Shown here: in pieces, positions 1 through 9,808 of the stretch | How positions within the stretch are numbered: the stretch's first letter is position 1 | Layout: the number at the start of each line of letters is the position of its first letter | From: Pseudomonas sp. RIT-PI-AD | GTDB taxonomy: Bacteria; Pseudomonadota; Gammaproteobacteria; Pseudomonadales; Pseudomonadaceae | DNA length: 64,000 nucleotides | Reading direction: 5' to 3' | NCBI RefSeq assembly: GCF_025642785.1 | Contig: NZ_JANZKU010000011.1 | Location: 1-64,000 of the forward strand | Position numbers and translations under genes: made by a program | The notes under the pieces: model-generated | What the model was told of the DNA's origin: nothing | Seen by the model: only the letters and a program-made list of their open reading frames with translations | The model's database searches: none

Positions 1-2
1 TG

Positions 3-1379
3 TACGGCGCCTTCGAAGCCCTGCGCGCCGCCGCCCGCGCGCAGCCGATGCCGCCCGCCGGGCAGCGTCTGCAATGGCTCGAGGCGCTGCGCAAGATGCT
101 CGTGGAACAGCGTGACGCCCTGGTCCGGGCGATCGCCGCGGACTTCGGCAACCGCTCCGCCGACGAGACCCTGATCGCCGAACTCATGCCCAGCCTGCAC
201 GGCATCCGCCACGCCAGCCGCCACCTGCGCCGCTGGATGAAACCCTCGCGGCGCGCGGTGGGGCTGCTGTTCCAGCCCGCCTCGGCGCGGGTGATCTACC
301 AGCCGCTGGGGGTGGTCGGGGTGATCGTGCCCTGGAACTACCCGCTGTACCTGGCCATCGGCCCGCTCACCGGCGCCCTCGCGGCGGGCAACCGGGTGAT
401 GCTCAAGCTCAGCGAGGCGACCCCGGCCACCTCGCGCCTGCTCCAGGAACAACTCGCGCGGATCTTCCCGGCGGACCTGGTGAACGTGGCGCTGGGCGAG
501 GCCGAGGTGGGCGCGGCCTTTTCCCGCCTGCCGTTCGACCACCTGCTGTTCACCGGCAGCACCGGGGTCGGCCGCCAGGTGATGCGCGCCGCGGCCGACC
601 ACCTGACCCCACTGACCCTGGAGCTGGGCGGCAAGTCGCCGGCCATCGTCTCCGCCGACGTGCCCCTGGCGGACGCCGCCGAGCGGATCGCCTTCGGCAA
701 GTGCCTGAACGCCGGGCAGACCTGCGTGGCGCCGGACTACGTGCTGGTGCCCCGGGCACGCCTGGAGGCCTTCGTCGAGGCCTACCGCCAGGCGGTGCGG
801 CGCTTCTACCCACGCCTGGAGGGCAACCCGGACTACACGCTGATCGTCAACCCGCGCCAGGCCGCGCGCCTGCGCGACTGCCTCGCCGACGCCGAGGCGC
901 GTGGCGCGCGCATCCTGCCGCTGCTGGCGGACGCCGGCGCCTGCGGCCTGCCACCGACCCTGCTGCTGGAGGTGGACGACGGCATGCGGGTGATGCAGGA
1001 GGAAATCTTCGGCCCGCTGCTGCCGCTGGTGCCCTACGACCGCCTGGACGACGCCTTCGCCTACATCAACCGGCGGCCACGGCCCCTGGCGCTGTACTAC
1101 TTCGGCTACGACCGCGCCGAGCAGCGCCGGGTGCTGGCGGAAACCCATTCCGGCGGCGTCTGCCTCAACGACACCCTGCTGCACGTCGCCCAGGACGACC
1201 TGCCGTTCGGCGGCATCGGCGCCTCCGGCATGGGCCACTACCATGGCCGCGAAGGCTTCCTGACCTTCAGCAAGGCCAAGGGCGTGTACATCAAGCAGCG
1301 CTTCAACGCCGCCCGGCTGATCTACCCGCCCTACGGCACGGCGCTGCAGAAATGGGTGTACCGGCTATTCCTGCGCTGA
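3..1379 (+). CDS. Aldehyde dehydrogenase, coniferyl-aldehyde type (5' end outside window)
   Basis: NAD(P)-dependent aldehyde dehydrogenase oxidising an aldehyde to the acid. The reading frame is open to the window edge, so the first ATG at 48 is internal and the true start lies upstream. Visible family motifs are PWNYP (about nt 331), the cofactor-binding FTGSTGVG (549-572), the general-base region LELGGKSP (about 619-645) and the catalytic cysteine in GQTCVAPDY (TGC at 723-725). EEIFGP and LPFGG near the C-terminus are also typical. The short C-terminus and overall pattern fit coniferyl aldehyde dehydrogenase (CalB-like; PAO1 PA0366 is the likely counterpart). It sits 34 bp before a Tat lipoprotein and a GMC oxidoreductase, suggesting one alcohol-to-aldehyde-to-acid unit. 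The substrate is inferred. Confidence 0.9.
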   Translation, partial: YGAFEALRAAARAQPMPPAGQRLQWLEALRKMLVEQRDALVRAIAADFGNRSADETLIAELMPSLHGIRHASRHLRRWMKPSRRAVGLLFQPASARVIYQPLGVVGVIVPWNYPLYLAIGPLTGALAAGNRVMLKLSEATPATSRLLQEQLARIFPADLVNVALGEAEVGAAFSRLPFDHLLFTGSTGVGRQVMRAAADHLTPLTLELGGKSPAIVSADVPLADAAERIAFGKCLNAGQTCVAPDYVLVPRARLEAFVEAYRQAVRRFYPRLEGNPDYTLIVNPRQAARLRDCLADAEARGARILPLLADAGACGLPPTLLLEVDDGMRVMQEEIFGPLLPLVPYDRLDDAFAYINRRPRPLALYYFGYDRAEQRRVLAETHSGGVCLNDTLLHVAQDDLPFGGIGASGMGHYHGREGFLTFSKAKGVYIKQRFNAARLIYPPYGTALQKWVYRLFLR

Positions 1380-1413
1380 ACGACGGCCGCGCCGCGGCCC
1401 TGGGAGCGAACAC

Positions 1414-1959
1414 ATGACTGCGACCACCCCCGACCACGCCGGCCTGTCCCGCCGCGGCCTGCTCAAGGTGGGCCTGCTCGGCGGCGCGCTGCTCGGCTCG
1501 GCCGGCCTCGCCGCGAGCCTCGGCGGCTGTTCGGCGAGCGGCCCGGCGCCGGGCTTCCGCTGCCTGCGCGCCGGCGACCTGGACCTGCTGCGGGCGTTGA
1601 TCCCGGTGGTATTGGCCGGCGCGGTGGCGGCGCCGCGGATGCCCGAGGCGGTGAGCGGCACCCTGGCGAGCATCGACCGCAACCTCGATCACCTCTCGCC
1701 GGAAATGCTCAAGCTCAGCCTGCAACTGTTCGACGTGCTCGTCCTGCCGCTGACCCGCGGACCGCTCACCGGCATCTGGGGCGCCTGGGCGAACGCCAGC
1801 GCCGAGGACCTGCGGCGCTTCCTCGAACGCTGGCGGGACAGCTCCATCGGCCTGCTGAAGATGGGCCACGGCTCCCTGCTGCAACTGGTGAGCATGAGCT
1901 GGTACGGTCGCCCCGAATCCTGGGCCCACTGCGGCTACCCCGGCCCGCCGACGGTGTGA
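1414..1959 (+). CDS. Tat-exported putative lipoprotein preceding GMC oxidoreductase
   Basis: A 181-residue protein with a twin-arginine signal (SRRGLLKVG at residues 12-20), a hydrophobic stretch, and a lipobox-like LGGC around residues 36-39. It is therefore probably exported folded or as a partner and lipid-anchored. It lies 39 bp before the GMC oxidoreductase, whose own N-terminus carries no signal peptide. In known membrane alcohol or gluconate dehydrogenases, a small Tat subunit carries the flavin subunit across the membrane by hitchhiking. That role here is inference from gene order. No catalytic motif is visible. The PAO1 counterpart is probably PA0365, a hypothetical protein. Confidence 0.75.
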   Translation: MTATTPDHAGLSRRGLLKVGLLGGALLGSAGLAASLGGCSASGPAPGFRCLRAGDLDLLRALIPVVLAGAVAAPRMPEAVSGTLASIDRNLDHLSPEMLKLSLQLFDVLVLPLTRGPLTGIWGAWANASAEDLRRFLERWRDSSIGLLKMGHGSLLQLVSMSWYGRPESWAHCGYPGPPTV

Positions 1960-1998
1960 CCCCGCGAACGCCCCCTACAACAACAAGAGAAACCGCCG

Positions 1999-3594
1999 AT
2001 GCCCGTACCCGACCCCTTCGCCGAGGGCCTTGCCCGCGGCTGGAAGACCCATGACGGCTCGCGCCTGCCCCGCGACCTGACCCTGGAGACCGACGTCGCC
2101 ATCGTCGGCAGCGGCGCCGGCGGCGCCACCACCGCGGAAATCCTCAGCGCCGCCGGCTTCCGCGTGCTGCTGATCGAGGAAGGCCCGCTGCGCACCAGCC
2201 GCGACTTCAAGATGCAGGAGCCGGAGGCCTACGCCTCGCTCTACCAGGAAGGCATCGGGCGGATGAGCAAGGACGGCGCGGTGACCATCCTCCAGGGCCG
2301 CGCGGTGGGCGGCACCACCCTGGTCAACTGGACCTCCAGCTTCCGCACCCCGGAGCCGACCTTGGACCACTGGGCCAGGGAGCACGCGGTGGTCGGCCAC
2401 GGCGCGGCCGACCTGGCGCCCTGGTTCGAACGCATGGAACAGCGTCTCGGCGTGGCGCCCTGGGCGGTGCCGCCGAACGCCAACAACGAGGTACTGCGCG
2501 CCGGCTGCGAGGCCCTCGGCCTGCACTGGAAGGTGATCCCGCGCAACGTGCGCGGCTGCTGGAACATCGGCTATTGCGGCATGGGCTGCCCGACCAACGC
2601 CAAGCAGTCGATGCTGGTCACCAGCATCCCGGCGACCCTCGACCACGGCGGCGAACTGCTCTACCTGGCACGGGCCGAACGCCTGCTGCTGGACGGCGGG
2701 CGCGTCGCGGCGCTGGAGTGCCTGGCCCTGGACGAACGCGCGGTGGCGCCCACCGGCCGGCGCATCCGGGTCAAGGCGCGGCACTACGTGCTGGCCGGCG
2801 GCGGCATCAACACCCCGGCGATCCTGCTGCGCTCGAAGGCGCCCGACCCCCACGGGCGGGTCGGCCAGCGCACCTTCCTGCACCTGGTGAACTTCTCCGC
2901 CGCGCAGTTCGAGCGGGTCATCGACCCGTTCTACGGCGCGCCGCAGTCGATCTATTCGGACCACTTCCAGTGGGACGACGGCGTCGCCGGGCGCCTCTCC
3001 TACAAACTGGAGGTGCCGCCGCTGCACCCGGCCCTGGCCAGCAGCCTGCTCGGCCGCTTCGGGCTCGACAACGCCCTGCGCATGGAGCAGTTGCCCCACA
3101 CCCACGTGATGCTGGCGCTGATGCGCGACGGCTTCCACCCCGACAGCGCCGAGGGCCGCGTGGAATTGCGCGGGGACGGCACGCCGGTGCTCGACTACCG
3201 CCTCACCGACTACACCCGCGACGGCCTGCGCCGCGCCTTCCACACCATGGCCGAGATCCAGTTCGCCGCCGGCGCGCGGGCGGTGCTGCCGCTGCACGTC
3301 GACGCCGACTACGTCGACAGCCTCGACGCCGCCCGCGCGCTGATCGACCGTCTCGCGCTGGAGCCGCACCACGTGCGCCTGGGCAGCGCCCACGTGATGG
3401 GGGGCTGCGCCATGGGCGAGGACGCCCGCCGTGCGGTCACCGACAGCCTGGGGCGGCACCACCAACTGGAGAACCTGTCGATCCACGACGGCTCGCTGTT
3501 CCCCACCAGCATCGGCGCCAACCCGCAGCTGTCGATCTACGGGCTCTGCGCGAAACTGGCGACCGCCCTCGGCGAGCGCCTGGCGGCGGGCTAG
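1999..3594 (+). CDS. GMC family FAD-dependent oxidoreductase
   Basis: A 531-residue flavoprotein of the glucose-methanol-choline family, expected to oxidise an alcohol with FAD. The N-terminal dinucleotide-binding motif GSGAGG is at residues 37-42, followed by the acidic strand end LLIEEG. A cysteine-rich segment GCWNIGYCGMGC (about 184-195) is typical of the bacterial dehydrogenase branch rather than the oxidases. The C-terminal signature includes HVMGGCAMG and a late asparagine in SIGANPQLSIYG. The start ATG follows AACAAGAGAAACC. It is third in the aldehyde dehydrogenase/Tat lipoprotein set, so electrons probably pass to the periplasmic or membrane chain. The substrate is unknown. Confidence 0.88.
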   Translation: MPVPDPFAEGLARGWKTHDGSRLPRDLTLETDVAIVGSGAGGATTAEILSAAGFRVLLIEEGPLRTSRDFKMQEPEAYASLYQEGIGRMSKDGAVTILQGRAVGGTTLVNWTSSFRTPEPTLDHWAREHAVVGHGAADLAPWFERMEQRLGVAPWAVPPNANNEVLRAGCEALGLHWKVIPRNVRGCWNIGYCGMGCPTNAKQSMLVTSIPATLDHGGELLYLARAERLLLDGGRVAALECLALDERAVAPTGRRIRVKARHYVLAGGGINTPAILLRSKAPDPHGRVGQRTFLHLVNFSAAQFERVIDPFYGAPQSIYSDHFQWDDGVAGRLSYKLEVPPLHPALASSLLGRFGLDNALRMEQLPHTHVMLALMRDGFHPDSAEGRVELRGDGTPVLDYRLTDYTRDGLRRAFHTMAEIQFAAGARAVLPLHVDADYVDSLDAARALIDRLALEPHHVRLGSAHVMGGCAMGEDARRAVTDSLGRHHQLENLSIHDGSLFPTSIGANPQLSIYGLCAKLATALGERLAAG

Positions 3595-3771
3595 CGGCCG
3601 GGAAGGACGGCCGCGCCCCGGGCGGCGCCGTCGAAGCGGCTCGCGGCGAGCGCCCGGGCGGGTCGGGACGCCCCATGAAAGGCATCGGCGCCGCGCCCGC
3701 AGGCGGATTTTTCCCGGTGTCCGCGCGGCTTGGCCCCCGCCAGCCGCTGCGCTACCATCCGGTTCCTTTGA

Positions 3772-4638
<867 letters not shown>

Positions 4639-4711
4639 GTTCCCGCCCGGCACCCGCCGGGCCGGCGCGGGCGTCCCGCCGAGCAGGCGAAACCACGGAG
4701 CGACAGCGCCC

Positions 4712-6523
4712 ATGACCACGCCGAGCCGGCTTTCCCCCTTCCTCGCCCTTCCCCGCGGCCGCCGGAGCGGACGGCCGCTCGCCGCGCTCCTGCTGCTGGT
4801 CGCCGCGTTCGAGGCCCAGGCCGCTACGGCGCCGGGCAAGGCCGCCGCCGCCAGCGCCCACCCGGCCGCCACCGTGGCCGCCCTGGAAACCCTCACCCTC
4901 GGCGGCAACGCCTTCGACGCGGCGGTCGCCGCCAGCGCCGCCCTGGCGGTGGTCGAGCCCTACAGCTCGGGACTCGGCGGCGGCGGGTTCTTCCTCCTGC
5001 GCGAAGCCGGCGACACCCCCACCTACCGCTTCCTCGACGCGCGGGAGAAAGCCCCTCGCGCGGCCCACGCCGACCTGTACCGGCGCGACGGCCAGGTGCG
5101 CCCCGAACTGTCCCTCGACGGCGCCCTGGCCGCCGCCATTCCCGGGCTGCCCGCGGCCCTGGTGGAACTCGCCGAGCACCACGGCCGCCTGCCGCTGCGC
5201 GACAGCCTGGCCCCGGCGATCCGCCTGGCTCGCGACGGCTTCGGCATCGACCGGGTCTACCGCGAACGGGCCGCCGCGCGCCTCGCCGCCCTGCGCGACG
5301 ACCCGGAGAGCGCCCGGCTGTTCCTCGACGAACAGGGCGAGGTGCCGAAGCCGCTCGGCCTGCTGCGCCAGCCGGAACTGGCCGCCACCCTGGAACGCCT
5401 GGCCCGCGACGGCCGCGACGGCTTCTACGCCGGGGTGACCGCGGAGAAACTGGTGGCGGGCGTGCGCGCCGCCGGCGGCATCTGGAGCCTGGAGGACCTG
5501 CGCGACTACCGCGTGGTGGAACGCCGCCCCCTGCGCTACGCCCTGGCCGACGGCCGCGAACTGATCAGCGCGCCGCCGCCCTCCGCCGGCGGCGTGGCGC
5601 TGGCGCAGAGCCTGGCGATCCTCCAGCGCCTGCCCTGGCGGGAAGCGGACGGCGTGCAGCGCAGTCACTACGTGGTGGAAACCCTGCGCCGGGTCTACCG
5701 CGACCGCGGCCTGCTGGGCGACCCGGACTTCATCGCCAACCCGCTGGCCCGGCTGATGGCGCCGGACTACCTGCAAGGCCTGGCCGCCGGCATCGACCCG
5801 CAGCGCGCCACGCCCAGCGCCAGCCTGCCGCCGGCCCCGGCCTGGCGCGAAGGCGAGCACACCACGCATTTCGCGGTGATGGACGCCGAGGGCAACGCGG
5901 TGGCCGCCACCCTTTCGGTCAACCTGCCGTTCGGCGCCGCCTTCACCCCGCCCGGCACCGGCGTGCTGCTCAACGACGAGATGGACGATTTCGCCGCCGA
6001 CCCCAGCGGCGCCAATGCCTATGGCCTCGGCGGCAGCCGCGCCAACGTCATCGCCGCGGGCAAGCGTCCGCTGTCGAGCATGAGCCCGACCTTCCTGGAA
6101 AGCCGCGAGCAGTTCGCCGCCTTCGGCACGCCCGGCGGCAGCCGCATCCCCAGCATGGTGCTGTTGTCGATCCTGGGCTACCTGGACGGCCGGCCGGTGG
6201 CGGACTGGCCGGCGCTCAAGCGCTATCACCACCAGTACCTGCCCGACGTGATCGAGTACGAGCCGGGCGCCTTCGACGGTCCGCAGGCGGCCGCACTGGA
6301 AGCCCGCGGCTACCGCCTCAAGGCGCTGGACAAGCCCTACGGTAACCAGCAGGTGCTGTTCTGGGACAAGGCCGGCGGTCGCGTCGAGGCGGCCAGCGAC
6401 CCCCGCGGCATCGGCGAGTCCCAGGTGCTGGCGATCCAGCGCCCGCCCGCCGCGGCACAGGCAGCCCTGGCGCCGGCAACCCCGCAGGTGCAGCCGGCGG
6501 ATACGAAAAAGCCGGTCGAATGA
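4712..6523 (+). CDS. ggt: Gamma-glutamyltransferase
   Basis: A periplasmic Ntn-hydrolase that cleaves gamma-glutamyl bonds such as in glutathione. The 603-residue precursor has an N-terminal signal (hydrophobic LAALLLLVAAFEAQA, cleavage after about residue 30). Autoprocessing should occur before the catalytic Thr384 in HTTHFAVMD, producing large and small subunits. The small subunit carries RPLSSMSPTF and GTPGGSRIPSM, the usual substrate-binding segments. The stop codon lies inside the loop of a terminator hairpin. A glutamine- and alanine-rich C-terminal tail of about 30 residues looks dispensable. Confidence 0.95.
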   Translation: MTTPSRLSPFLALPRGRRSGRPLAALLLLVAAFEAQAATAPGKAAAASAHPAATVAALETLTLGGNAFDAAVAASAALAVVEPYSSGLGGGGFFLLREAGDTPTYRFLDAREKAPRAAHADLYRRDGQVRPELSLDGALAAAIPGLPAALVELAEHHGRLPLRDSLAPAIRLARDGFGIDRVYRERAAARLAALRDDPESARLFLDEQGEVPKPLGLLRQPELAATLERLARDGRDGFYAGVTAEKLVAGVRAAGGIWSLEDLRDYRVVERRPLRYALADGRELISAPPPSAGGVALAQSLAILQRLPWREADGVQRSHYVVETLRRVYRDRGLLGDPDFIANPLARLMAPDYLQGLAAGIDPQRATPSASLPPAPAWREGEHTTHFAVMDAEGNAVAATLSVNLPFGAAFTPPGTGVLLNDEMDDFAADPSGANAYGLGGSRANVIAAGKRPLSSMSPTFLESREQFAAFGTPGGSRIPSMVLLSILGYLDGRPVADWPALKRYHHQYLPDVIEYEPGAFDGPQAAALEARGYRLKALDKPYGNQQVLFWDKAGGRVEAASDPRGIGESQVLAIQRPPAAAQAALAPATPQVQPADTKKPVE

Positions 6524-6532
6524 CCGGCTTTT
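6507..6532. terminator. Bidirectional intrinsic terminator overlapping the ggt stop
   Basis: Perfect 11-bp stem AAAAGCCGGTC (6507-6517), loop GAAT, GACCGGCTTTT (6522-6532). The stem carries A-tract and T-tract on opposite ends, so it can terminate both ggt (+) and the convergent gene at 6552-6893 (-). The ggt stop codon TGA (6521-6523) falls across the loop and the start of the right arm. Confidence 0.85.
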
Positions 6533-6551
6533 CGGGATCGCGAAGGATGCG

Positions 6552-6893
6552 TCAGTCGCGGTTGTAGCCGCTGGTGGTGCAGCCCAGGCAGCGCACGAAG
6601 GCTTCCTTGCCAGGGTCGACCACCAGGGCCTTGCCAGCCGCTTTGACGTTGCCGCCCAGGGCGGTGAACGGCAGGCTGACCACGAAGGCCACGGTGCCGA
6701 CGGCGGTGGCGGCGATCAACAGCGGACGGGCGATCAGCAGGTCGCCGATCATCGAGTAGGCCGGCGGCGCCTCGACGTCGTAGATCGGGTTGCCGCTGAC
6801 GTTCTGCTGCTGCACCACTTCAGCCTGAGCCGGCAGCGCCAGCAAGCCAGTGGTCAGCGCCAGGACAGCGGCGGAGTGATGGAGCAGGTTCAT
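6552..6893 (-). CDS. Exported conserved hypothetical protein (PA0360-like)
   Basis: A 113-residue protein with a clear signal peptide (residues 1-24, ending PAQA). The middle carries one strongly hydrophobic segment (about 54-78, [20 protein letters not shown]). The C-terminus has a CxxC pair (CLGC) that could form a disulphide. It is a conserved neighbour of ggt in pseudomonads. No enzymatic motif is visible. It was once loosely called multidrug-transporter-like, which the size does not support. Confidence 0.75.
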   Translation of the reverse strand: MNLLHHSAAVLALTTGLLALPAQAEVVQQQNVSGNPIYDVEAPPAYSMIGDLLIARPLLIAATAVGTVAFVVSLPFTALGGNVKAAGKALVVDPGKEAFVRCLGCTTSGYNRD

Positions 6894-7043
6894 GGGTACG
6901 ATCCTTCAACTGGGACGATGAGTGCCGCTAACTATAACAGCGCCGGGCGAATTGTCAGCGTGACGGCCGTCAATCGCCGGAGCGAAGTTTTCCCCGGCTC
7001 TGCGCACCGCGTCCTTCCCTTCCAGGCCGCCCGGAGCCCGCGC

Positions 7044-7856
7044 TCAGCGCTGGCAACGCGGGCAGTAGACGCTCGCGCGCTGGCCCAGGCGCACTTCGCG
7101 CAGGGTGCCGCCGCAAAGCTTGCAGAAATCGCCGCCACGGCCGTAGACGAACAGTTCCTGCTGGAAATAGCCGGGCTGGCCGTCGCCGCCGACGAAATCC
7201 CGCAGCGTGGTGCCGCCGCGCTCGATGGCATGGATCAGGATGCGCTTGATCTCCTGCGCCAGCTTCAGGTAGCGCGCCCGGGAGATCGAACCCGCTGCCC
7301 GGCGCGGGTCGATGCCGGCGGCGAACAGCGCCTCGCTGGCGTAGATGTTGCCGACACCCACCACCACCGCGTTGTCCATGATGAACGGCTTGACCGCCAT
7401 GGCGCGGCCCCGCGACAGCTGGAACAGGCGCTCGCCGTCGAACAGCTCGGTGAGCGGCTCCGGGCCCAGGTGGCGCAGCAGGTCGTGGGCGTGGGGGTCC
7501 TGGCTCCAGAGCAGCGCGCCGAAGCGCCGCGGGTCGGTGTAGCGCAGCGCCAGGCCCGACTCCAGCTCGATGTCCACGTGCTCGTGCTTGGCCGGCGCCA
7601 GGCCGATCTCCACCAGGCGCAGGCTGCCGGACATGCCCAGGTGGCCGATCAGGGTGCCGCTCTCGGCTTTCAGCAGCAGGTACTTGGCGCGCCGCTCCAC
7701 CTGCTCGATGCGCTGCCCGGACAGGCGCACGTCCAGGTCCTCGGGCACCGGCCAGCGCAGGCGCCGCTCGCGCACGATCACCCGGCTGACACGCTGGCCT
7801 TCCAGGTAGGGGGCGATGCCGCGGCGGGTGGTTTCGACTTCGGGTAATTCGGGCAT
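7044..7856 (-). CDS. mutM: Formamidopyrimidine-DNA glycosylase
   Basis: Base-excision repair enzyme removing 8-oxoguanine and ring-opened purines, with AP lyase activity. The 270-residue form begins MPELPEVE, where processed Pro2 is the nucleophile and Glu3 the catalytic acid; twenty extra in-frame codons upstream are therefore not used. The conserved Lys in the HLGMSG/AKYLLL region and the C-terminal zinc finger (CKLCGG...CPRC) are present, so it looks functional. Confidence 0.97.
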   Translation of the reverse strand: MPELPEVETTRRGIAPYLEGQRVSRVIVRERRLRWPVPEDLDVRLSGQRIEQVERRAKYLLLKAESGTLIGHLGMSGSLRLVEIGLAPAKHEHVDIELESGLALRYTDPRRFGALLWSQDPHAHDLLRHLGPEPLTELFDGERLFQLSRGRAMAVKPFIMDNAVVVGVGNIYASEALFAAGIDPRRAAGSISRARYLKLAQEIKRILIHAIERGGTTLRDFVGGDGQPGYFQQELFVYGRGGDFCKLCGGTLREVRLGQRASVYCPRCQR

Positions 7857-7989
7857 GGGCGGATCCGGGCGCACGGGTGAAGGTGGGAGAAAAACGGCGT
7901 TCCAGGGGCGACGCAAACGGCCTGCGCACGGCGCCCTTTCGGGCAGGGTTCGCCCCGGCAGCGCGGCTCGCAGGGTAGCCGGGCGCGCC

Positions 7990-8868
7990 TCAGTAGAGGG
8001 TCTGGCCGACGCCCAGCTCGTGGATGCTTTCTTCGAGGTTGACGAAGTCGTAGTCGGACAGGCCGACGTAGTCGAGCACCCTGGCGCGGATGCTGTCCCA
8101 CTCGTGATCGACGGTCTGCTGGCCGAGGACCCGGTAGCAGCCGCAGATGTGCTCGGCCATCTTCAGGATCGCCAGCAGGTTGCGCATCTGCGCGTCGCGG
8201 CTGGACTCCTCGCTGAACACCGAGAGGGCGTTGTGGTGGTTGGCGATGGCGTCGCAGACGTGGGCCGGCAGGCGCCAGGAGCGCGCGGTGAAGTAGCCGA
8301 CCACGGCGTGGTTGGTGTTCAACAGGCGGTTCTCGGTGTCCACCACGCGCACGTCGTCGCTGGCCAGGGCGTAGGCCTCTTCCAGCACGCTCATGTAGTC
8401 GGGGAAGCGCTTGAGCATCAGCGGGATGCCGCAGTTGTGGAACAGCCCCAGGGCGTAGGCCTCGTCCACCGACTCGTAGCCGATGCGCTTGGCCAGGGTC
8501 AGGCTGGTCACCGCGACGTCCTGGGCGGTGTCCCAGAAGCGGTTGAGGGTGACGATGGTTTCGTCGTTCATCTCGCCCTTGATCGACTGGGCGTTGATCA
8601 GGTTGATCACCGAGCGGCTGCCCAGCAGGTTGACCGCGCGCTGGATCGAGGTGATGCGGTTGGACAGCCCGAAGTACGGCGAGTTGACCAGCTTGAGCAG
8701 CGCGCCGGAAAGCCCCGGGTCCTGGCTGATCAACTTGGCGATGGTCTTCAGGTCGGGGTTGGGCATGACCTGCTCCATCTGCAGGTCGACCATGATCTGC
8801 GGCTGCGGCGGCACGCTGATCCCCTGTAGCACCTGCATGATCTGTTCGGCGGAGAGTTCCTGGGCCAT
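7990..8868 (-). CDS. HDOD-domain protein
   Basis: A 292-residue cytosolic protein built mostly of an HDOD domain (about residues 20-220). This is an HD-related helical fold without the full metal-binding HD motif, used in signalling and stress control. [22 protein letters not shown] and [10 protein letters not shown]-type segments are characteristic. No second output domain is seen. The start at MAQELS is chosen over an ATG 11 codons upstream because the sequence just before it is poorly protein-like. It lies upstream of and divergent from pfpI. Confidence 0.85.
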   Translation of the reverse strand: MAQELSAEQIMQVLQGISVPPQPQIMVDLQMEQVMPNPDLKTIAKLISQDPGLSGALLKLVNSPYFGLSNRITSIQRAVNLLGSRSVINLINAQSIKGEMNDETIVTLNRFWDTAQDVAVTSLTLAKRIGYESVDEAYALGLFHNCGIPLMLKRFPDYMSVLEEAYALASDDVRVVDTENRLLNTNHAVVGYFTARSWRLPAHVCDAIANHHNALSVFSEESSRDAQMRNLLAILKMAEHICGCYRVLGQQTVDHEWDSIRARVLDYVGLSDYDFVNLEESIHELGVGQTLY

Positions 8869-9013
8869 GACGACACACACATGGAAAAGAAGTGATGGCA
8901 CAGTCTAGCCGCTCGGCTCCGGCGATGGGCCAGAAATCGCCAGGAACTTTACCCCGGCGGCGGAGGGTCGGACTTCTCACAGCCTTCTCACATCCATCCA
9001 CCCGGAGAACATC

Positions 9014-9553
9014 ATGAGCACATCCCTTTCAGGCAAACGCGTCGCCCTGCTGGTCACCGATGGCTTCGAACAGGCCGAGCTGACCGGCCCGAAACAGGCC
9101 CTGGAGCAGGCCGGCGTGCGCGCCGAGATTCTCTCCGCCAAGCCGGGCAAGGTCACCGGCTGGAACCACACCACCCCGGCCGACAGCTTCAGCGTCGACA
9201 AGACCTTCGACGCGGCGAAGATCGAGGACTACGACGCCATCGTGCTGCCGGGCGGCGTGGTGAACGCCGACACCATCCGCCTGGACACCCATGCCCAGTC
9301 CCTGGTCAGGGCCGCGGCCGGCGCCGGCAAGCCCATCGCGGTGATCTGCCACGGCGCCTGGATCCTCGCCTCCACCGACTTGGTCCGCGGCAAGACCATG
9401 ACCAGTTGGCCGTCCCTCACCGACGACCTGAAGAACGCCGGCGCCACCTGGGTGGACCGCGAGGTGGTGGTGGACGGCACGCTGATCAGCAGCCGCAAGC
9501 CGGACGACATCCCGGCCTTCAACCAGAAGCTGATCGAAGCCCTGTCGGCCTGA
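9014..9553 (+). CDS. pfpI: DJ-1/PfpI family protein
   Basis: A 179-residue class I glutamine amidotransferase-like protein, of the group with glyoxalase III, deglycase or stress-chaperone roles. The nucleophile elbow AVICHGAW puts Cys112 next to His113. The acidic partner is in GFEQAEL (Glu19 or Glu22). An AACATC stretch with GGAGAAC lies before the ATG. PA0355 PfpI of PAO1 (antimutator/stress phenotype) is the probable orthologue. Confidence 0.93.
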   Translation: MSTSLSGKRVALLVTDGFEQAELTGPKQALEQAGVRAEILSAKPGKVTGWNHTTPADSFSVDKTFDAAKIEDYDAIVLPGGVVNADTIRLDTHAQSLVRAAAGAGKPIAVICHGAWILASTDLVRGKTMTSWPSLTDDLKNAGATWVDREVVVDGTLISSRKPDDIPAFNQKLIEALSA

Positions 9554-9808
9554 CCGCCAACCGCCGGAAGACGGGACGGCAGGTCCGTCCCGCTCGCGCG
9601 GCGGCGTCCCAACGGGGCGCGTTCCAGCATCCCCCGACCCCGCACGTTCCGTCGCACCCTCCGGTGAGGTATGCCGACGCATCCGCCGCTTACCTGCATG
9701 AGGTGACCACGCCGAACAGCGGGGGCGGCTTCGGCTGGCCCTGGCGCCCCGCTCGACCGAGCTTGCGCCGCCGCATCGGGCCTTCGCGGCGACGAGCGGC
9801 GGGCGCGC

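Noticed and set aside
9573-9591. GGGACGG...CCGTCCC hairpin after pfpI as terminator
   Set aside because: Stem is good but no T-tract follows, so an intrinsic terminator could not be supported.
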